From the NCBI GenBank assembly GCA_032358165.1, contig CM063639.1, forward strand, positions 62,001 to 126,000: DNA of 64,000 nt. Reading direction: 5' to 3'. The notes beneath the pieces are model-generated. The model saw only the letters and a program-made list of their open reading frames with translations, had not been told where the DNA came from and searched no databases. The translations under genes were made by a program, and so were the position numbers. This DNA comes from Diplosphaera chodatii. Lineage: Eukaryota; Chlorophyta; Trebouxiophyceae; Prasiolales; Stichococcaceae. Shown here one piece after another: positions 35,715 through 46,300 of this stretch (positions within the stretch are counted from its first letter, which is position 1; each line of letters begins with the position of its first letter).

Positions 35715-37553
35715 ATGATTAAAAAAAAAACACACATAATTAATTTGTTAAATAAAATTAACACTATTCTTCAAAAAAATACTTTAATTAAACCAAATGA
35801 TCATATTTTAATTTCTATTTCGGGTGGTCAAGATTCGATTTGCGTTTTTTTTATTTTTCTTCACTTAAAACGACAATGGAAATGGTCATTTGGAGTTATT
35901 TATAACAATCACTTATGGCAAAAAAATGCATTTTTTACAAATGATCTTGTAATAGAATTAGCTTATATATTCCAAATTCCTATTTATTGTATCGTTGCTC
36001 CAAATAAAATTTTTAACGAAAATAAATCCCGATATTGGCGTTATAATACGTTTTATCGAATTAGTTTTTTTTATAACTATAAATTAATTAGCACAGGTCA
36101 TACTTCAAGTGATAAAATTGAAAATATTTTATTTCAACTAACCAGAGGAACAAGTGGAAAAAGTTTAACATCATTAAATTTAAACAAATACTTTTTATTT
36201 ACTGGTAATTTTTCAAAAAACATGAAAAACAGATCTAAATATTTGTATCATTTTCGATTTAATAAGTTTAACCATAATTTAGTTTTAAACCAAATTAAAC
36301 CCACTAAATTATTCCATAAAAATTATTTATTTAAAACTTTCCCAAGTAAATTTAATACCTCTAGTTTATCATTCTTGCCACGTATACTTATTCGTCCAGT
36401 ATTAAATTTTCATAGATTTGATTTACAAAAATTAGCAAATTTTTGGAAACTCCCTATTTATCCAGATAAAAGTAATAAAAAAACTGATTATTATCGTAAT
36501 AGAATTAGAAAGCAATTATTACCGACATTAAAATTTTTTTTTAACCCCAAGATTGATTTAATTTTACTTCAATTCTCTGAAATTTTAGCAATAGAGCAAC
36601 TTCATTTAGAAGTTGTAAGTAATCGTTTGAAATATGATTTTTATTTGAAAAAAAAATTTATATTTAAACTAAATATTTCACTATTTTATAATATTCCTTT
36701 AGCGGTTAAACGAAAACTACTGAAAAAATTCTTAGAAAATTTTTCTTTCAAACAAATTTCTTTTTTTCAAATAAATCATTTATTAAATTTCCTTACTAAT
36801 AAAAAAATTTATTCTTTAAATAAATTAAATAAATTGTCGCGAAATTCAAATACTGAATTTCAGTTTTCTTCAAATATAAAATGTTCCAATAATAAAAAAA
36901 ATTCGATAAAAACAAAAAAAACAAATTTTAATAAATCAGTTCAATCTCAATTGTATTGGGTCGACATTTTGAATAAAAAAAAATCTACTATATTAAATGT
37001 ATATTTAATAAATATTTTTAGTTATATATATTTTATAGACGAAAAAATTCTAATATCTAATTATAAAAATTTTTTTAAAAAAAATTTTTTTTTGTTATCG
37101 ATTAATAAATTTTTTATAAAATTTAATTCTTTTATGATTTTCCCTTGCTTTGCAAGGCAAGGGGAAAAAAAAATACATTTTTCTTTGTATAATATTATAT
37201 ATTTTTTAAATCAACAAATACCCCTTGGTTTGAAAAAACGGAATTTTTTCTTAGGCTCGTCCCTGCTAAGAAACAACAAAAATATAATAAAAAAAAAAAT
37301 TGAAAGAAAAAATACTTTTAGTTTTCAAAACTTAACAAAAAAAAAGAATTTTTTAAAAAATAAAGAAAAATATCGTATTTTAAATTTAAATAACAATCAA
37401 ATCACAAAAACTACAATTTTATATTACGAAGGATTGAGTTTTTCTTCATGTAACTGCTATTTTCAAAAATTCAAAATTATTTTTTATCCAGAACTTGGGA
37501 TTTTATTTTATTTTGAAAAAAAAATTTTTATATTTAAAAAATTTCATTTTTAG
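35715..37553 (+). CDS. tilS: tRNA(Ile)-lysidine synthase TilS
   Basis: ATP-dependent enzyme that converts the C34 of tRNA-Ile(CAU) to lysidine so that it reads AUA. The P-loop motif ISISGGQDS is at about residues 33-41, followed by NNHLWQKN, the STGHTSSDKIENILFQLTRGTSGKSL block (about 127-152) and the RPVLNFHRFDLQKLANFWKLP and RNRIRKQLLP segments of the N-terminal domain. At 612 aa it is much longer than bacterial TilS; the extra length is Lys/Asn/Phe-rich and low in complexity. Two SDRs lie inside the frame (37142-37164 and 37221-37266), encoding CFARQGE and a stretch around PLGLKKRNFFLG. The catalytic half looks intact, so the gene is probably functional. Confidence 0.92.
   Translation: MIKKKTHIINLLNKINTILQKNTLIKPNDHILISISGGQDSICVFFIFLHLKRQWKWSFGVIYNNHLWQKNAFFTNDLVIELAYIFQIPIYCIVAPNKIFNENKSRYWRYNTFYRISFFYNYKLISTGHTSSDKIENILFQLTRGTSGKSLTSLNLNKYFLFTGNFSKNMKNRSKYLYHFRFNKFNHNLVLNQIKPTKLFHKNYLFKTFPSKFNTSSLSFLPRILIRPVLNFHRFDLQKLANFWKLPIYPDKSNKKTDYYRNRIRKQLLPTLKFFFNPKIDLILLQFSEILAIEQLHLEVVSNRLKYDFYLKKKFIFKLNISLFYNIPLAVKRKLLKKFLENFSFKQISFFQINHLLNFLTNKKIYSLNKLNKLSRNSNTEFQFSSNIKCSNNKKNSIKTKKTNFNKSVQSQLYWVDILNKKKSTILNVYLINIFSYIYFIDEKILISNYKNFFKKNFFLLSINKFFIKFNSFMIFPCFARQGEKKIHFSLYNIIYFLNQQIPLGLKKRNFFLGSSLLRNNKNIIKKKIERKNTFSFQNLTKKKNFLKNKEKYRILNLNNNQITKTTILYYEGLSFSSCNCYFQKFKIIFYPELGILFYFEKKIFIFKKFHF
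37142..37266 (+). repeat. SDR copies inside tilS
   Basis: A CCCTTGC..GCAAGGGG repeat at 37142-37164 and an R7 relative at 37221-37266 (CCCCTTGG..CTCGTCCCTGC) are continuous with the TilS reading frame. The same sequences occur between genes, for example at 1031-1076. Confidence 0.9.
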
Positions 37554-37774
37554 TTGAATATATTTTTAAAATATAAAATTAAAAAAAAGTAGTGTCAATC
37601 ATCAATAGGTTTATTTTTGTTAGAGACAACGAAATTTTTTCTTACTTGCCTTTGCCTTGCAAAGCAAGGGAACTTATCAATAAAAAAATAAAATTTTTTT
37701 ATAAGCTAATACTTGTAGAAATTGATTGAAAAGGTATTTATTCTTGAAAAATTAAACTATTTAAAAACTATATT

Positions 37775-37855
37775 TGCCTTGGAGAGGACTTGAACCTCCA
37801 CGCTTATAAGCTGTTGATTTTGAGTCAACCGTGTCTACCATTTCACCACCAAAGC
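37775..37855 (-). tRNA. trnL-CAA: tRNA-Leu (CAA)
   Basis: A class II tRNA with a long variable arm. On the minus strand: acceptor GCTTTGG, anticodon loop CTCAAAA with anticodon CAA, variable arm around GCTTATAAGC, and T-arm GGAGGTTCAAGTCCTCT, ending CCAAGGC. Confidence 0.95.
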
Positions 37856-38252
37856 TATTTTTATAAAAATTTTGTTTTTTTATAAGTTATTTAACAAACC
37901 TAATATAAACCAAATTTATATGAGGTTTATTAATTTTACTTCGTCACTGGTTAAATCAATTTGCAAAAAGATTGGAAGTAAAATGAAATTTATATTTCTA
38001 CAAATTTGAGTTTTGTTAGATAATACGTTTTTACTTTGCTTATATTTCAATTTCCTTGAAATATAAGCAAAGTAAAAAAAACCTGACATATAATTTATTT
38101 GTATGTTTTTACAAAAATTTATACTTGTACTAGCAAAGTACAAATTTCTTATAAAAGTACATAAAAATAAAATTTTTATGTATGATTAACTTATATTTCA
38201 ACAAAATTGAAATATTAGTCAATAAATAAGTATGTATTTTAATACTTTATTT
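37856..38252. repeat. trnL-psbJ spacer
   Basis: No gene seen. A degraded hairpin with AACCTAATATAAACC lies at about 37896-37930, R6 at about 38038-38064, and R12 followed by R6 at about 38158-38222. Confidence 0.55.
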
Positions 38253-38381
38253 CTAAAGTGAAGAACCTAAGCCGACATATGATCCATAAAAAAAAATACT
38301 AACTAGCCCTATTCCCGCAGTACCAATAACCGTACCCACAAGCCATAAAGGGATACGTCCAGTAGTTCCAGTGTTAGACAT
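38253..38381 (-). CDS. psbJ: photosystem II protein J
   Basis: A 42-aa single-helix photosystem II subunit next to cytochrome b559. The core [20 protein letters not shown] and the end [10 protein letters not shown] are diagnostic. AGGA lies 11 nt before the ATG. It is last in the psbE-psbF-psbL-psbJ order. An unusually long hairpin sits just upstream. Confidence 0.97.
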   Translation of the reverse strand: MSNTGTTGRIPLWLVGTVIGTAGIGLVSIFFYGSYVGLGSSL

Positions 38382-38414
38382 TGATGTTTTTTCCTAAAAT
38401 ATTAAACGTTGAAT

Positions 38415-38483
38415 AATTTTTTAGTATAAAATTTAATAAATTAGCAAGTATTTCTAATTTATTAAATTTTATACTAAAAAATT
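38415..38483. terminator. 30-bp perfect hairpin between psbL and psbJ
   Basis: The arms at 38415-38444 and 38454-38483 are perfectly complementary over 30 nt (starting AATTTTTTAGTATAAAATTT), with a 9-nt loop. It lies 34 nt before the psbJ start, inside what is normally one operon. It could end a psbEFL transcript or mark a processing site. Confidence 0.7.
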
Positions 38484-39148
38484 TTTATAAATATACTGGT
38501 TTAAACTTTTTACATTTAAACATAATTTTGTGAGTTTAGCTCACATTTGAGATAGATTTAAAAAACCATACATTAACTTTCTATTGTTTTAATCATTAAA
38601 AAAAGTAAAATTAAATATATGATTTTATTAAATTTATTTTTAATATAAAAATTTGTATTATCTTTATAATTACAAAGAAATATCAAATTTCGAATAAACT
38701 ATGTTAATTTTTTATTAAAATTAAAAATAAAGAAAAATAAAATTTAATATATACCATATACTACTTTAAAAAAATATTTAGCTTAAAACATGAAGAAAGC
38801 TTCCAATTTTTCTATAAATTTGACTTCAATAAAATAATTTTATTGAAGTAATTAAAATCTAGAAAGATTAAACTCAATAAAAACGAGAAGTTGAATTTAT
38901 TTGAAATAAATTAACTTGTCAATTATTTTGTCTACGTAATAACCTATAAAAAAACTTTGTTTTTTTATTGACAAGCCTGGAGTAAGATAAAACTTCGTTT
39001 TCTCCAACAAAAGCAAACTTATTAATAATTGACGTATATTTCAACAAAATGGAAACATTACTCATTGAAATAAATTTTTTTTTTAAGTTATTTTTTTTTA
39101 CATATATATTGTATATATTGAAATGTGTTATTTTTACAGTAATTTTAA
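38484..39148. repeat. psbL-psbJ spacer, remainder
   Basis: About 650 bp without a gene. An R11/R8 patch lies at about 38940-39020 and an R6 relic at about 39035-39060. The rest is A/T-rich. The usual spacer between these genes is far shorter. Confidence 0.5.
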
Positions 39149-39265
39149 TTAATTAAAGATATAACTTGAAAATAACACAGCTAAAACAAAAATTAATAAT
39201 AGTCCCCAATACAGACTAGTACGATTTAATTCTACAGATTGTTTATTAGGATTGGGTTTAGCCAT
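39149..39265 (-). CDS. psbL: photosystem II protein L
   Basis: A 38-aa single-helix photosystem II subunit at the dimer interface, near the QA site. [20 protein letters not shown] and the end [11 protein letters not shown] are the conserved family sequence. GGAG lies 6 nt before the ATG. Confidence 0.97.
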
Positions 39266-39373
39266 AATTACTCCGTTTAAAATAGTATGCGAAACAAATG
39301 CAAATATTTTTAAGAAATTTTTATTTACATTACAAAATTTAAAACAATAAAAATTTAAAAAAAGCGAAACTTT

Positions 39374-39402
39374 CTTAATTTTAAGTCTTACTTAAAATTA
39401 AG
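39374..39402. terminator. hairpin between psbF and psbL
   Basis: The 13-bp perfect arms CTTAATTTTAAGT and ACTTAAAATTAAG with triloop CTT. It lies 34 nt past the psbF stop, a likely processing or 3'-end element inside the psbEFLJ unit. Confidence 0.55.
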
Positions 39403-39435
39403 ATTACCAAAGTCAACGCATCCTTTAAAAATTAT

Positions 39436-39570
<135 letters not shown>

Positions 39571-39743
39571 TTATAGATTGATTGACAATTGATTTAAATT
39601 AATTTTTTGAAGTAATTATTTAATTAAAATAAATAAAATTTATTAATAAAATTTTATTAAATTTTAAAAAATTTATTTATATACTAAACATATAGTATTT
39701 TATTAAAAAATAATTTTTTATTATAAAATATAATGTAGACTTA

Positions 39744-39989
39744 TTATTCAGCTAATTGTCTTACTTGATCTAATGCATTAAAACGGTCAGTAATAAGTGG
39801 TGCTTCTTGACGATCTTCGGTAAAGTATTCATTAGGTCGAGGACTTCCAAATACGTCATAAGCAAGACCTGTACTCACGAAAAGCCATCCTGCAATAAAC
39901 AAAGAAGGAATAGTAATACTGTGAATTACCCAATAACGAATACTAGTTAAAATATCGGAAAAAGGACGTTCTCCTGTAGCTCCAGACAT
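39744..39989 (-). CDS. psbE: cytochrome b559 alpha subunit
   Basis: The alpha subunit of cytochrome b559. It is 81 aa (family about 83). The haem His is in [19 protein letters not shown] (H23 in standard numbering), followed by [21 protein letters not shown] lies 8 nt before the ATG. It is the first gene of psbE-psbF-psbL-psbJ. Confidence 0.98.
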   Translation of the reverse strand: MSGATGERPFSDILTSIRYWVIHSITIPSLFIAGWLFVSTGLAYDVFGSPRPNEYFTEDRQEAPLITDRFNALDQVRQLAE

Positions 39990-40721
39990 TATATACTCCT
40001 TAAATTTGATATAAAAAAAGCTCGATAAATTAAAAAATTTAATTTAAATTATTTAAATATCGAGCGACAAGTTTGTACTTGTACTAGCCTATAAAAAAAC
40101 AAAGTTTTTTATTGACAAAAAAAAGTAAGACAAAACTTTGTTTTGTCTAACAAAGGCAAATTTGTTTGAAATTTTAAAAATAGTTTCCTATATTTATTTG
40201 TATTGAATAGAAAATAAGATTAAAAAATATTAAATATAATTTATTTTTAAACAAATTTAGTATAGCTTTAGATTTATTTATAATCAAGTTTTACAAATTG
40301 TGTCCAATTAATTTTTTTTAGTTAGTCTAAATTTGAGAAATTAAATAAGTTTTTAGTGGTTTTTTAGCAAATTTTTTAAATTTGATTCAATGTAGTTTAA
40401 AAAACTATATTAGAAAAAACTATATTAAATAATTTTTAAATAGAATTTTTTTTGTGTTAATCTATTTAAATAACATTTAAATTCAACTCAAAAAAAATTA
40501 AATAGCTTATTACTAAAAACTTTCTTACTGTTTTACATTTTTTTTATAAAAAATTTACACAAGTATAAATTTGCCTTTGTTCCACAAAACAAAATTTTTT
40601 TAGAACCTAATTGCAAATTATTTTATTAATATCAGAAAAACTAATCTATTCAAAAAAATTAAAATAATTTTAATTATTTATCTAGTTAAATTGTTTAATT
40701 TGTGATATATTATGTATATAT
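39990..40721. other. psbE-trnH spacer
   Basis: No gene seen. One R11/R8 patch lies at about 40085-40160. The rest is A/T-rich, with direct repeats such as AAACTATATTA at about 40397-40425. Confidence 0.5.
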
Positions 40722-40795
40722 GGTGAGCGTGGCCAAGTGGTTAAGGCACTGGACTGTGACTCCAGTATTCGCGGGTTCAAATCCCGTCGTTCACC
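40722..40795 (+). tRNA. trnH-GUG: tRNA-His (GUG)
   Basis: Acceptor GTGAGCG with CGTTCAC plus the extra G at -1 (40722) facing C73, the tRNA-His identity pair. D-arm GGCCAAGTGGTTAAGGC, anticodon loop CTGTGAC with anticodon GTG, and T-arm CGGGTTCAAATCCCG. Confidence 0.96.
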
Positions 40796-41253
40796 CGTTT
40801 CCGGGCTGGGTTTTTGTTAAAAAAATTTGTACAGATATACATTAGGTGCAAACTTAAATTGTTTTCTTTTGGTTACTATTTTAATTTTGTTGAAATAGAT
40901 AAATATAAATGTATAAATAACGCTAAAATGACAATAACTTCGCCTTAGTTGGAGAAAACAAAGTTTTATCTTACTCCAGGCTTGTCAATAAAAAACAAAG
41001 TTTTTTATAGGCTAGTAGTTGTACAAATTTTTTTAAAAATAAATTATATTTATTATTTTTATTTGAAAATATTATAAGTTAAAAATTTACAATTTTTAAC
41101 TAAAAAAATATATATAGAGTAATGTAATATTACTTTTAATAATAATGTAAAAAATTTTGTTTGTCTAAAAATAAAAGAATTGAATTTTTTTATTTTTTTT
41201 GTATTATAATGGTTTTATATATACATAAATTAAAATTGTAAACAAATTTTATA
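40796..41253. repeat. trnH-trnG spacer
   Basis: No gene seen. An R8/R11 patch lies at about 40945-41025. The rest is A/T-rich. A possible promoter for trnG lies near the end. Confidence 0.5.
41180..41210 (+). promoter_or_regulatory. possible sigma70-type promoter of trnG-UCC
   Basis: TTGAAT (41180-41185), a 19-bp spacer and TATAAT (41205-41210) lie 43 bp upstream of the tRNA. The spacing is slightly long. Confidence 0.4.
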
Positions 41254-41326
41254 GCGGATGTAGCTCAGCTGGTAGAGCGTGGTCCTTCCAAGTCCAATGT
41301 CGCGCGTTCGAGTCGCGTCATCCGCT
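41254..41326 (+). tRNA. trnG-UCC: tRNA-Gly (UCC)
   Basis: Intronless. Acceptor GCGGATG with CATCCGC, D-arm GCTCAGCTGGTAGAGC, anticodon loop CTTCCAA with anticodon TCC, and T-arm GCGCGTTCGAGTCGCGT. The anticodon stem TGGTC/GTCCA has one T-T mismatch at 30:40, as in trnT above. Confidence 0.92.
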
Positions 41327-42061
41327 TAATTTATTAAATTTTTTATATAAAAATTAAGTATAGAAAAAATGAGATTTCTTTTTATTTGCTTATATTTAAA
41401 CAAAGTTCAAATATTCGTAAAGGCTGTTTTTTTTTATAAAACGAAATTTTGTTTGACTAGAAACTTACTTTACTAGCAAAATATCTATTTTTTTTATGTG
41501 TATTAGAATTTATTTATATTAGTAGAATTTTAAAAATTATTTTGTTTATAATAATTTTAGATGTTTTATCAAAAATATTTTTTATATATTAGCAGATATT
41601 TTGATATTAATTTTATCCAAGTATTATTTTATTATAACTGGTAAGAAAATTAAAATTCTAATTTTTAATTTGTACTTGTACAAATTTGTTTATTAACACA
41701 AAGTATATGTTTATTTAAATAAAACAAAATATGTATTTTGCAAGTAAACTATAACACACAATAAAATTTGTATAAGTCTACACTTGGTGCAAATGTTGTC
41801 AATAACTTGATTGATAATTAATTTTATCCAAAATTAAACTAAAAATAGTATGTTGATAATTCCAAGATTTATTAAATCTGATGAATTTTGTTTTAAAAGT
41901 AATTAAAAATAAAGTATTATAAAGCTAATAAAGTTACTAAATTATTATTTATTAGTTTAATTTATTAAACTAAACAAAGCTACGTACGAAATAGGTTTCG
42001 TACTAAAATTTTGTAATGTTAAAAATGTAATAACAATACACAGTATATTCAATTTTATCTT
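41327..42061. other. trnG-psbZ spacer
   Basis: About 730 bp with no gene and only weak repeat relics (about 41385-41475). Otherwise A/T-rich and unremarkable. Confidence 0.45.
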
Positions 42062-42250
42062 ATGACACTTATTTTTCAATTGACTCTTTTTGCATTTATC
42101 GCTTTGTCTTTTCTATTAGTAATTGGTGTTCCAGTAGTATTTGCTTCACCAGATGGATGGACACAAAATAAAGGTAGTGTTTTTTCTGGTGTTGGATTGT
42201 GGTTTTTTTTAGTTTTTGCTGTAGGAATTTTAAATTCTTTTGTTGTATAA
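42062..42250 (+). CDS. psbZ: photosystem II protein Z (Ycf9)
   Basis: A 62-aa, two-helix photosystem II subunit that stabilises the antenna-core contact. [32 protein letters not shown] and the end VGILNSFVV are the family pattern over the full length. It is a single gene between trnG and trnK. Confidence 0.97.
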   Translation: MTLIFQLTLFAFIALSFLLVIGVPVVFASPDGWTQNKGSVFSGVGLWFFLVFAVGILNSFVV

Positions 42251-42846
42251 AAATTATTTTAAAAAGATTAGCAAACCTAATACAAACTTTGTTTGTATTA
42301 GATTTGCTTACTAGCCTACAAAAAAACTTGAATTTTTATCTTGCAACAAGTTTGCCTTTGTTCCACAAAACTTTGTTTTACCTTACTTCAGGTTTGTCAA
42401 TAAAAAAAACTTTGTTTTTTTATAGGCTGCTTTGCTTTGTTATAAAAACATTTTCGAAAAAAATCTGACATACAACTAGCAAAGCAAACCTTTGCTAGCA
42501 AACGCAAAGTTGTATGTTGACTTGTCAGTAAATAAAGCAAAGCTTTATTTACAGGTTATAAAAACGTTTTCGAAGAAAACCTGACATACAACAAAGTTGT
42601 ATGTTTGGAAGTTTTTATTAGCAAAAAGGAAGTTTTTATTAGCAAACGGTAGTTGTACAAATTTGTCAAAAAAAACTCAAAATAACCACAAAAATTTTAT
42701 TGAACTAGAGTCTATTTTAATTATAAAAATGATAAATAATGTAGAATACTAAAATATTTGTTTAAATAGAAACTTGTCAGGCGTTTGCAAAAAATAGTAA
42801 AAATTGATATTATAAAACAAATACAAAATAATTATATTGATTTATA
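42251..42846. repeat. psbZ-trnK spacer, SDR cluster
   Basis: A hairpin ACCTAATACAAACTTTGTTT.. lies at about 42275-42305, then copy B of the large composite (42396-42660). No gene seen. Confidence 0.7.
42396..42660 (+). repeat. large composite SDR, copy B
   Basis: Same element order as 28772-29044: R11, an R9/R3 unit split by an R1 box, R5, then an intact R9/R3 unit, with only scattered substitutions. Direct orientation. Confidence 0.85.
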
Positions 42847-42870
42847 GGGTTGCTAACTCAATGGTAGAGT

Positions 42871-42903
<33 letters not shown>

Positions 42904-42918
42904 GTCCCGGGCAACCCA
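42847..42918 (+). tRNA. trnK-UUU: tRNA-Lys (UUU)
   Basis: Intronless, with no matK. Acceptor GGGTTGC with GCAACCC, D-arm ACTCAATGGTAGAGT, anticodon loop CTTTTAA with anticodon TTT, T-arm CCGGGTTCGAGTCCCGG and discriminator A. Confidence 0.96.
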
Positions 42919-43389
42919 ATAAGTATAATTTTTAATAAAAAAAGTAATTTTTATTAGTAATATAATTTCAATTAGTTAGTTTGAGTTTTATTGTATAAAA
43001 GAATTAAATTTATTATTGAAATAAATAATCAAAATAATAAAGTTTGTTTAATTATTCTATAAGTAAAGTTATTACTATTACTAAATAGTAAATTGTTTTG
43101 CGATTGTTACATATTAAATAATATAACTAAATAATATAACTAAATAATAAATTGACATACAAAAAATTTTTTTTATATATTATTGACTTAAGTTTCAACT
43201 TTATTTACATATTAGTCAACGATTGAATTAAAAAATAGAACAATGTATTTTACCCAAATACATTATTCTATTTTTTAATTTCTTCAATAAACAATTACTT
43301 TATTTTAAAGTGATTAAAGATTCAAATTCATTGAGACTGTAAATAATACATAAAAATTTTCTTCTCATGTATTAAAATGACAAAAAAAA
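42919..43389. repeat. trnK-ftsH spacer
   Basis: A 13-bp direct tandem (TAAATAATATAAC) lies at 43115-43149 and an R13-type hairpin at about 43225-43282. No gene seen. Confidence 0.6.
43225..43282 (-). terminator. R13 hairpin 3' of ftsH
   Basis: GAATTAAAAAATAGAACAAT.. pairs with ..ATTATTCTATTTTTTAATTTC around a short ACCC-containing loop. It lies about 110 nt past the ftsH stop, a plausible 3' end element. Confidence 0.55.
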
Positions 43390-46300
43390 TTATAAATTCT
43401 CAAAATTTATGAATCGACAATATTTTTTTCCTGACGAATTTTTCCAATTTTGTTCTACAATCACTTCATTCAATGAGAATTTAGAAATGCTATTTTGTTG
43501 TTTTTTAATATTTTTTCCATTTTTTTTGAAATTATTGAAAATTGTAGTAACCTCGTTTTCTCGAATAATTTCTTTTTGAATTAAATAACTAGCAAAAAAA
43601 TCTAATACTTCTCTATTTTGGTCTAAAATAGACATAGATTTGTTAAAACAAGTTAAAATAAGACTATGATATAAACCAGAACGATTTGCTGCAAATGCAT
43701 CCATTAATGTTAATGATGATTTAAAAAATGTTTTTTCTAGATATTGTTTTGTAGATGAATTTGGAAATTTAGTTTGTATTGGTTTTAATTTATTATTCAA
43801 CATATTTTTTAAATATGTATTGCCATGATAATACTCATCTGGTGGAAGACAACGTGTATTTTCATTTTCTTCATGGTCCCCTTCATAAATTTTATACCAA
43901 TTACTATTATTTGAGTATGAATATTCAAGTTTTCGCACAATTTGTTTTTGTAACCAAAAATTTGTAATCCAATTTTGAGAATTTCCGGAAGATAAAATAG
44001 TATTTCGGTTATTTTCATTTTGAATTTCATATGATAATTGTTTAAAAACTTCTAATATTTCAGAATCTAAAATATTTTCTATGTTGGAATTGTTTTGAAA
44101 TTGATTGAATTTTTCAATTGATATTTGTTTGGTATATAAATACCAGTTGGTAATCATCAATTGTGCTAACCATCCAGCAAAACTCATATCTTGAACACCA
44201 AGATCGGAGTGCCATGAATATAAAAATTTAGTTTTATTCATTTTATCTGAGTTAGTATTTTTAATATGAGATTTTAATTTTTTGACACTAGAGCTTGGTT
44301 TTAAAGAGTAATATGTAGAATTATAATTTAATGAAGTTGATTTAGTAATTGATAAAAATGGGTGATTACTTATTTTAGATGGGTAATTAAATAAAGCTAC
44401 CAATTCTGCTGCTTTGCCAGCATAAAATCCAATAATTCGGGATTCTAACTCAACCCGTGTTTTAATTTGCAAAAATTCTTTTTCAATAACTCCATTAATT
44501 AAGTGGTAACGTGTATTTCTTACTTCAGGCCATAGAGAAACAGAAACAACTTGTGGATGTTTTTCAAGTAAAGTATGAACGACTGCTTTACCAGCTTGGT
44601 AATAAGCTAATCGACTAATAAAAATAGATTGTGAATTTCTTGTTAATTTATTTTTTTTTAATTGAATAAAAGATTTTAATTGATTTTTTTGAGTACTGTA
44701 CCCGGTAATACACTCAATCCCATATTCAATAGTTTCTACAGTGTGAATGGTTTCAGTTTGAATAGCTTTCATTGAAGATTGATTCATAGCAGAAGCTAAA
44801 TCAGCTGCACTTAAACCAGATGTAAGGTTAGCTAAATAATTCCAAGAAATATGTGTATCGACTCCAAGATTTTTACTATAAAGTTTTAAAATTTCAATTC
44901 TTTTTTGTTTGTTGGGTAAATTTAAATGAAATACTTTATTAAAGCGCCCTGGACGTGTTAATGCTGAATCAAGAATTTCTGGTCTATTTGTAGCGCCAAA
45001 AACCAAAATTTTTTTTTCTGTTGCAATACCATCAAGTTCAATTAAAAATTGCATCAAAATGTTTGCTTTTTTGTGTGTATAATTGTGTTTGTTAAAACTT
45101 TTTTTATTACCGTTTTTATTTCCTTTATTAACTAAAAAATTTTCAGAATTAACCCCACTATCAGTTTGAAAATCTGATTGTTGGTTTGATTCTATGAGTT
45201 GAGTTCCAGCTGAAAATTTTGATTGTGGTAAAAAATCAAAATTTTGTACTTGAAATGTATTTTCAAATAATTTTGTATCGTATAAAGAAATAGAATCAAA
45301 AATTTCTGCATTTACACTAGAATTTTCAAGCATTTGATTTCGTTTTCCACCAAAACTATCAATTTCATCTATAAAAATAATACAAGGTGCTATTTCCCGA
45401 GCTTTACGAAATATATTTTTTAATCGTTCTGGTCCATTTTCTGAATTTCCAGCTTGATTGAATGAGCTCCCTGATTCTATTAATACTGGAACTCCGGCTT
45501 CACCAGCAATTGCTTGAACTAATAAAGTTTTTCCAGTTCCAGGTAAACCAGTAAGAAGAATTCTGCGTGGGATAGTGTTTCCTATTTTAAAAGATTTACC
45601 AGAATTTCGTAAAAACCAAACAATTTCGCTTAATTCTGGTAAAAGAGCATCAACACCGGCAATATTATGAAAATTTTTTTCTATATTTTGAATTAGCCTA
45701 AACTTCTCGTCAACCTCACTTCCTATAGTATCCTCATTTATATTGTTATCAATTCCATTTGAGTTTTCAGTTTTTCCTTCTAATAAGTTTGAAATACCGT
45801 CTTTCAGTTCTTTTCCATATTTTACAAACATATTTTGTAAAAAATGTAATAAAAATAACCCAATTGAAAATTGAGCAAAAAATAACCAAGAGTCACTACT
45901 TATAGGTTCAACATTTTCATAAAATAATGGATTAAATTTGTTTTTATGTTTAATTTCAGTATTATAAATACTCAAATTTTTTTTGTACGTTTTTCCAAAA
46001 AAATACTTTTTAGGCAAAATTTCTTTTAATAAGCTTTCGGAGTAGGGGAAATAATGATATGATACTGGAATATTAGAAAAATCAATAGTAGGTTTGTAAA
46101 AAAAATTTGATATATAGTTTTCTTTTTCTGTTTTTGATATATAGTTTTCTTTTCCTGTTTGAGTATTTTTATTGTGTAAATTCAAATAAGAATTGGAAAT
46201 AGTATTAAAACGAATATTTGAAACTCTATTTGTTGTGTTTTTTCTAAAATGAGAGAAGATAGAATTGTTTACATTTTCTGAGTTAAATTGATTTAAACAC

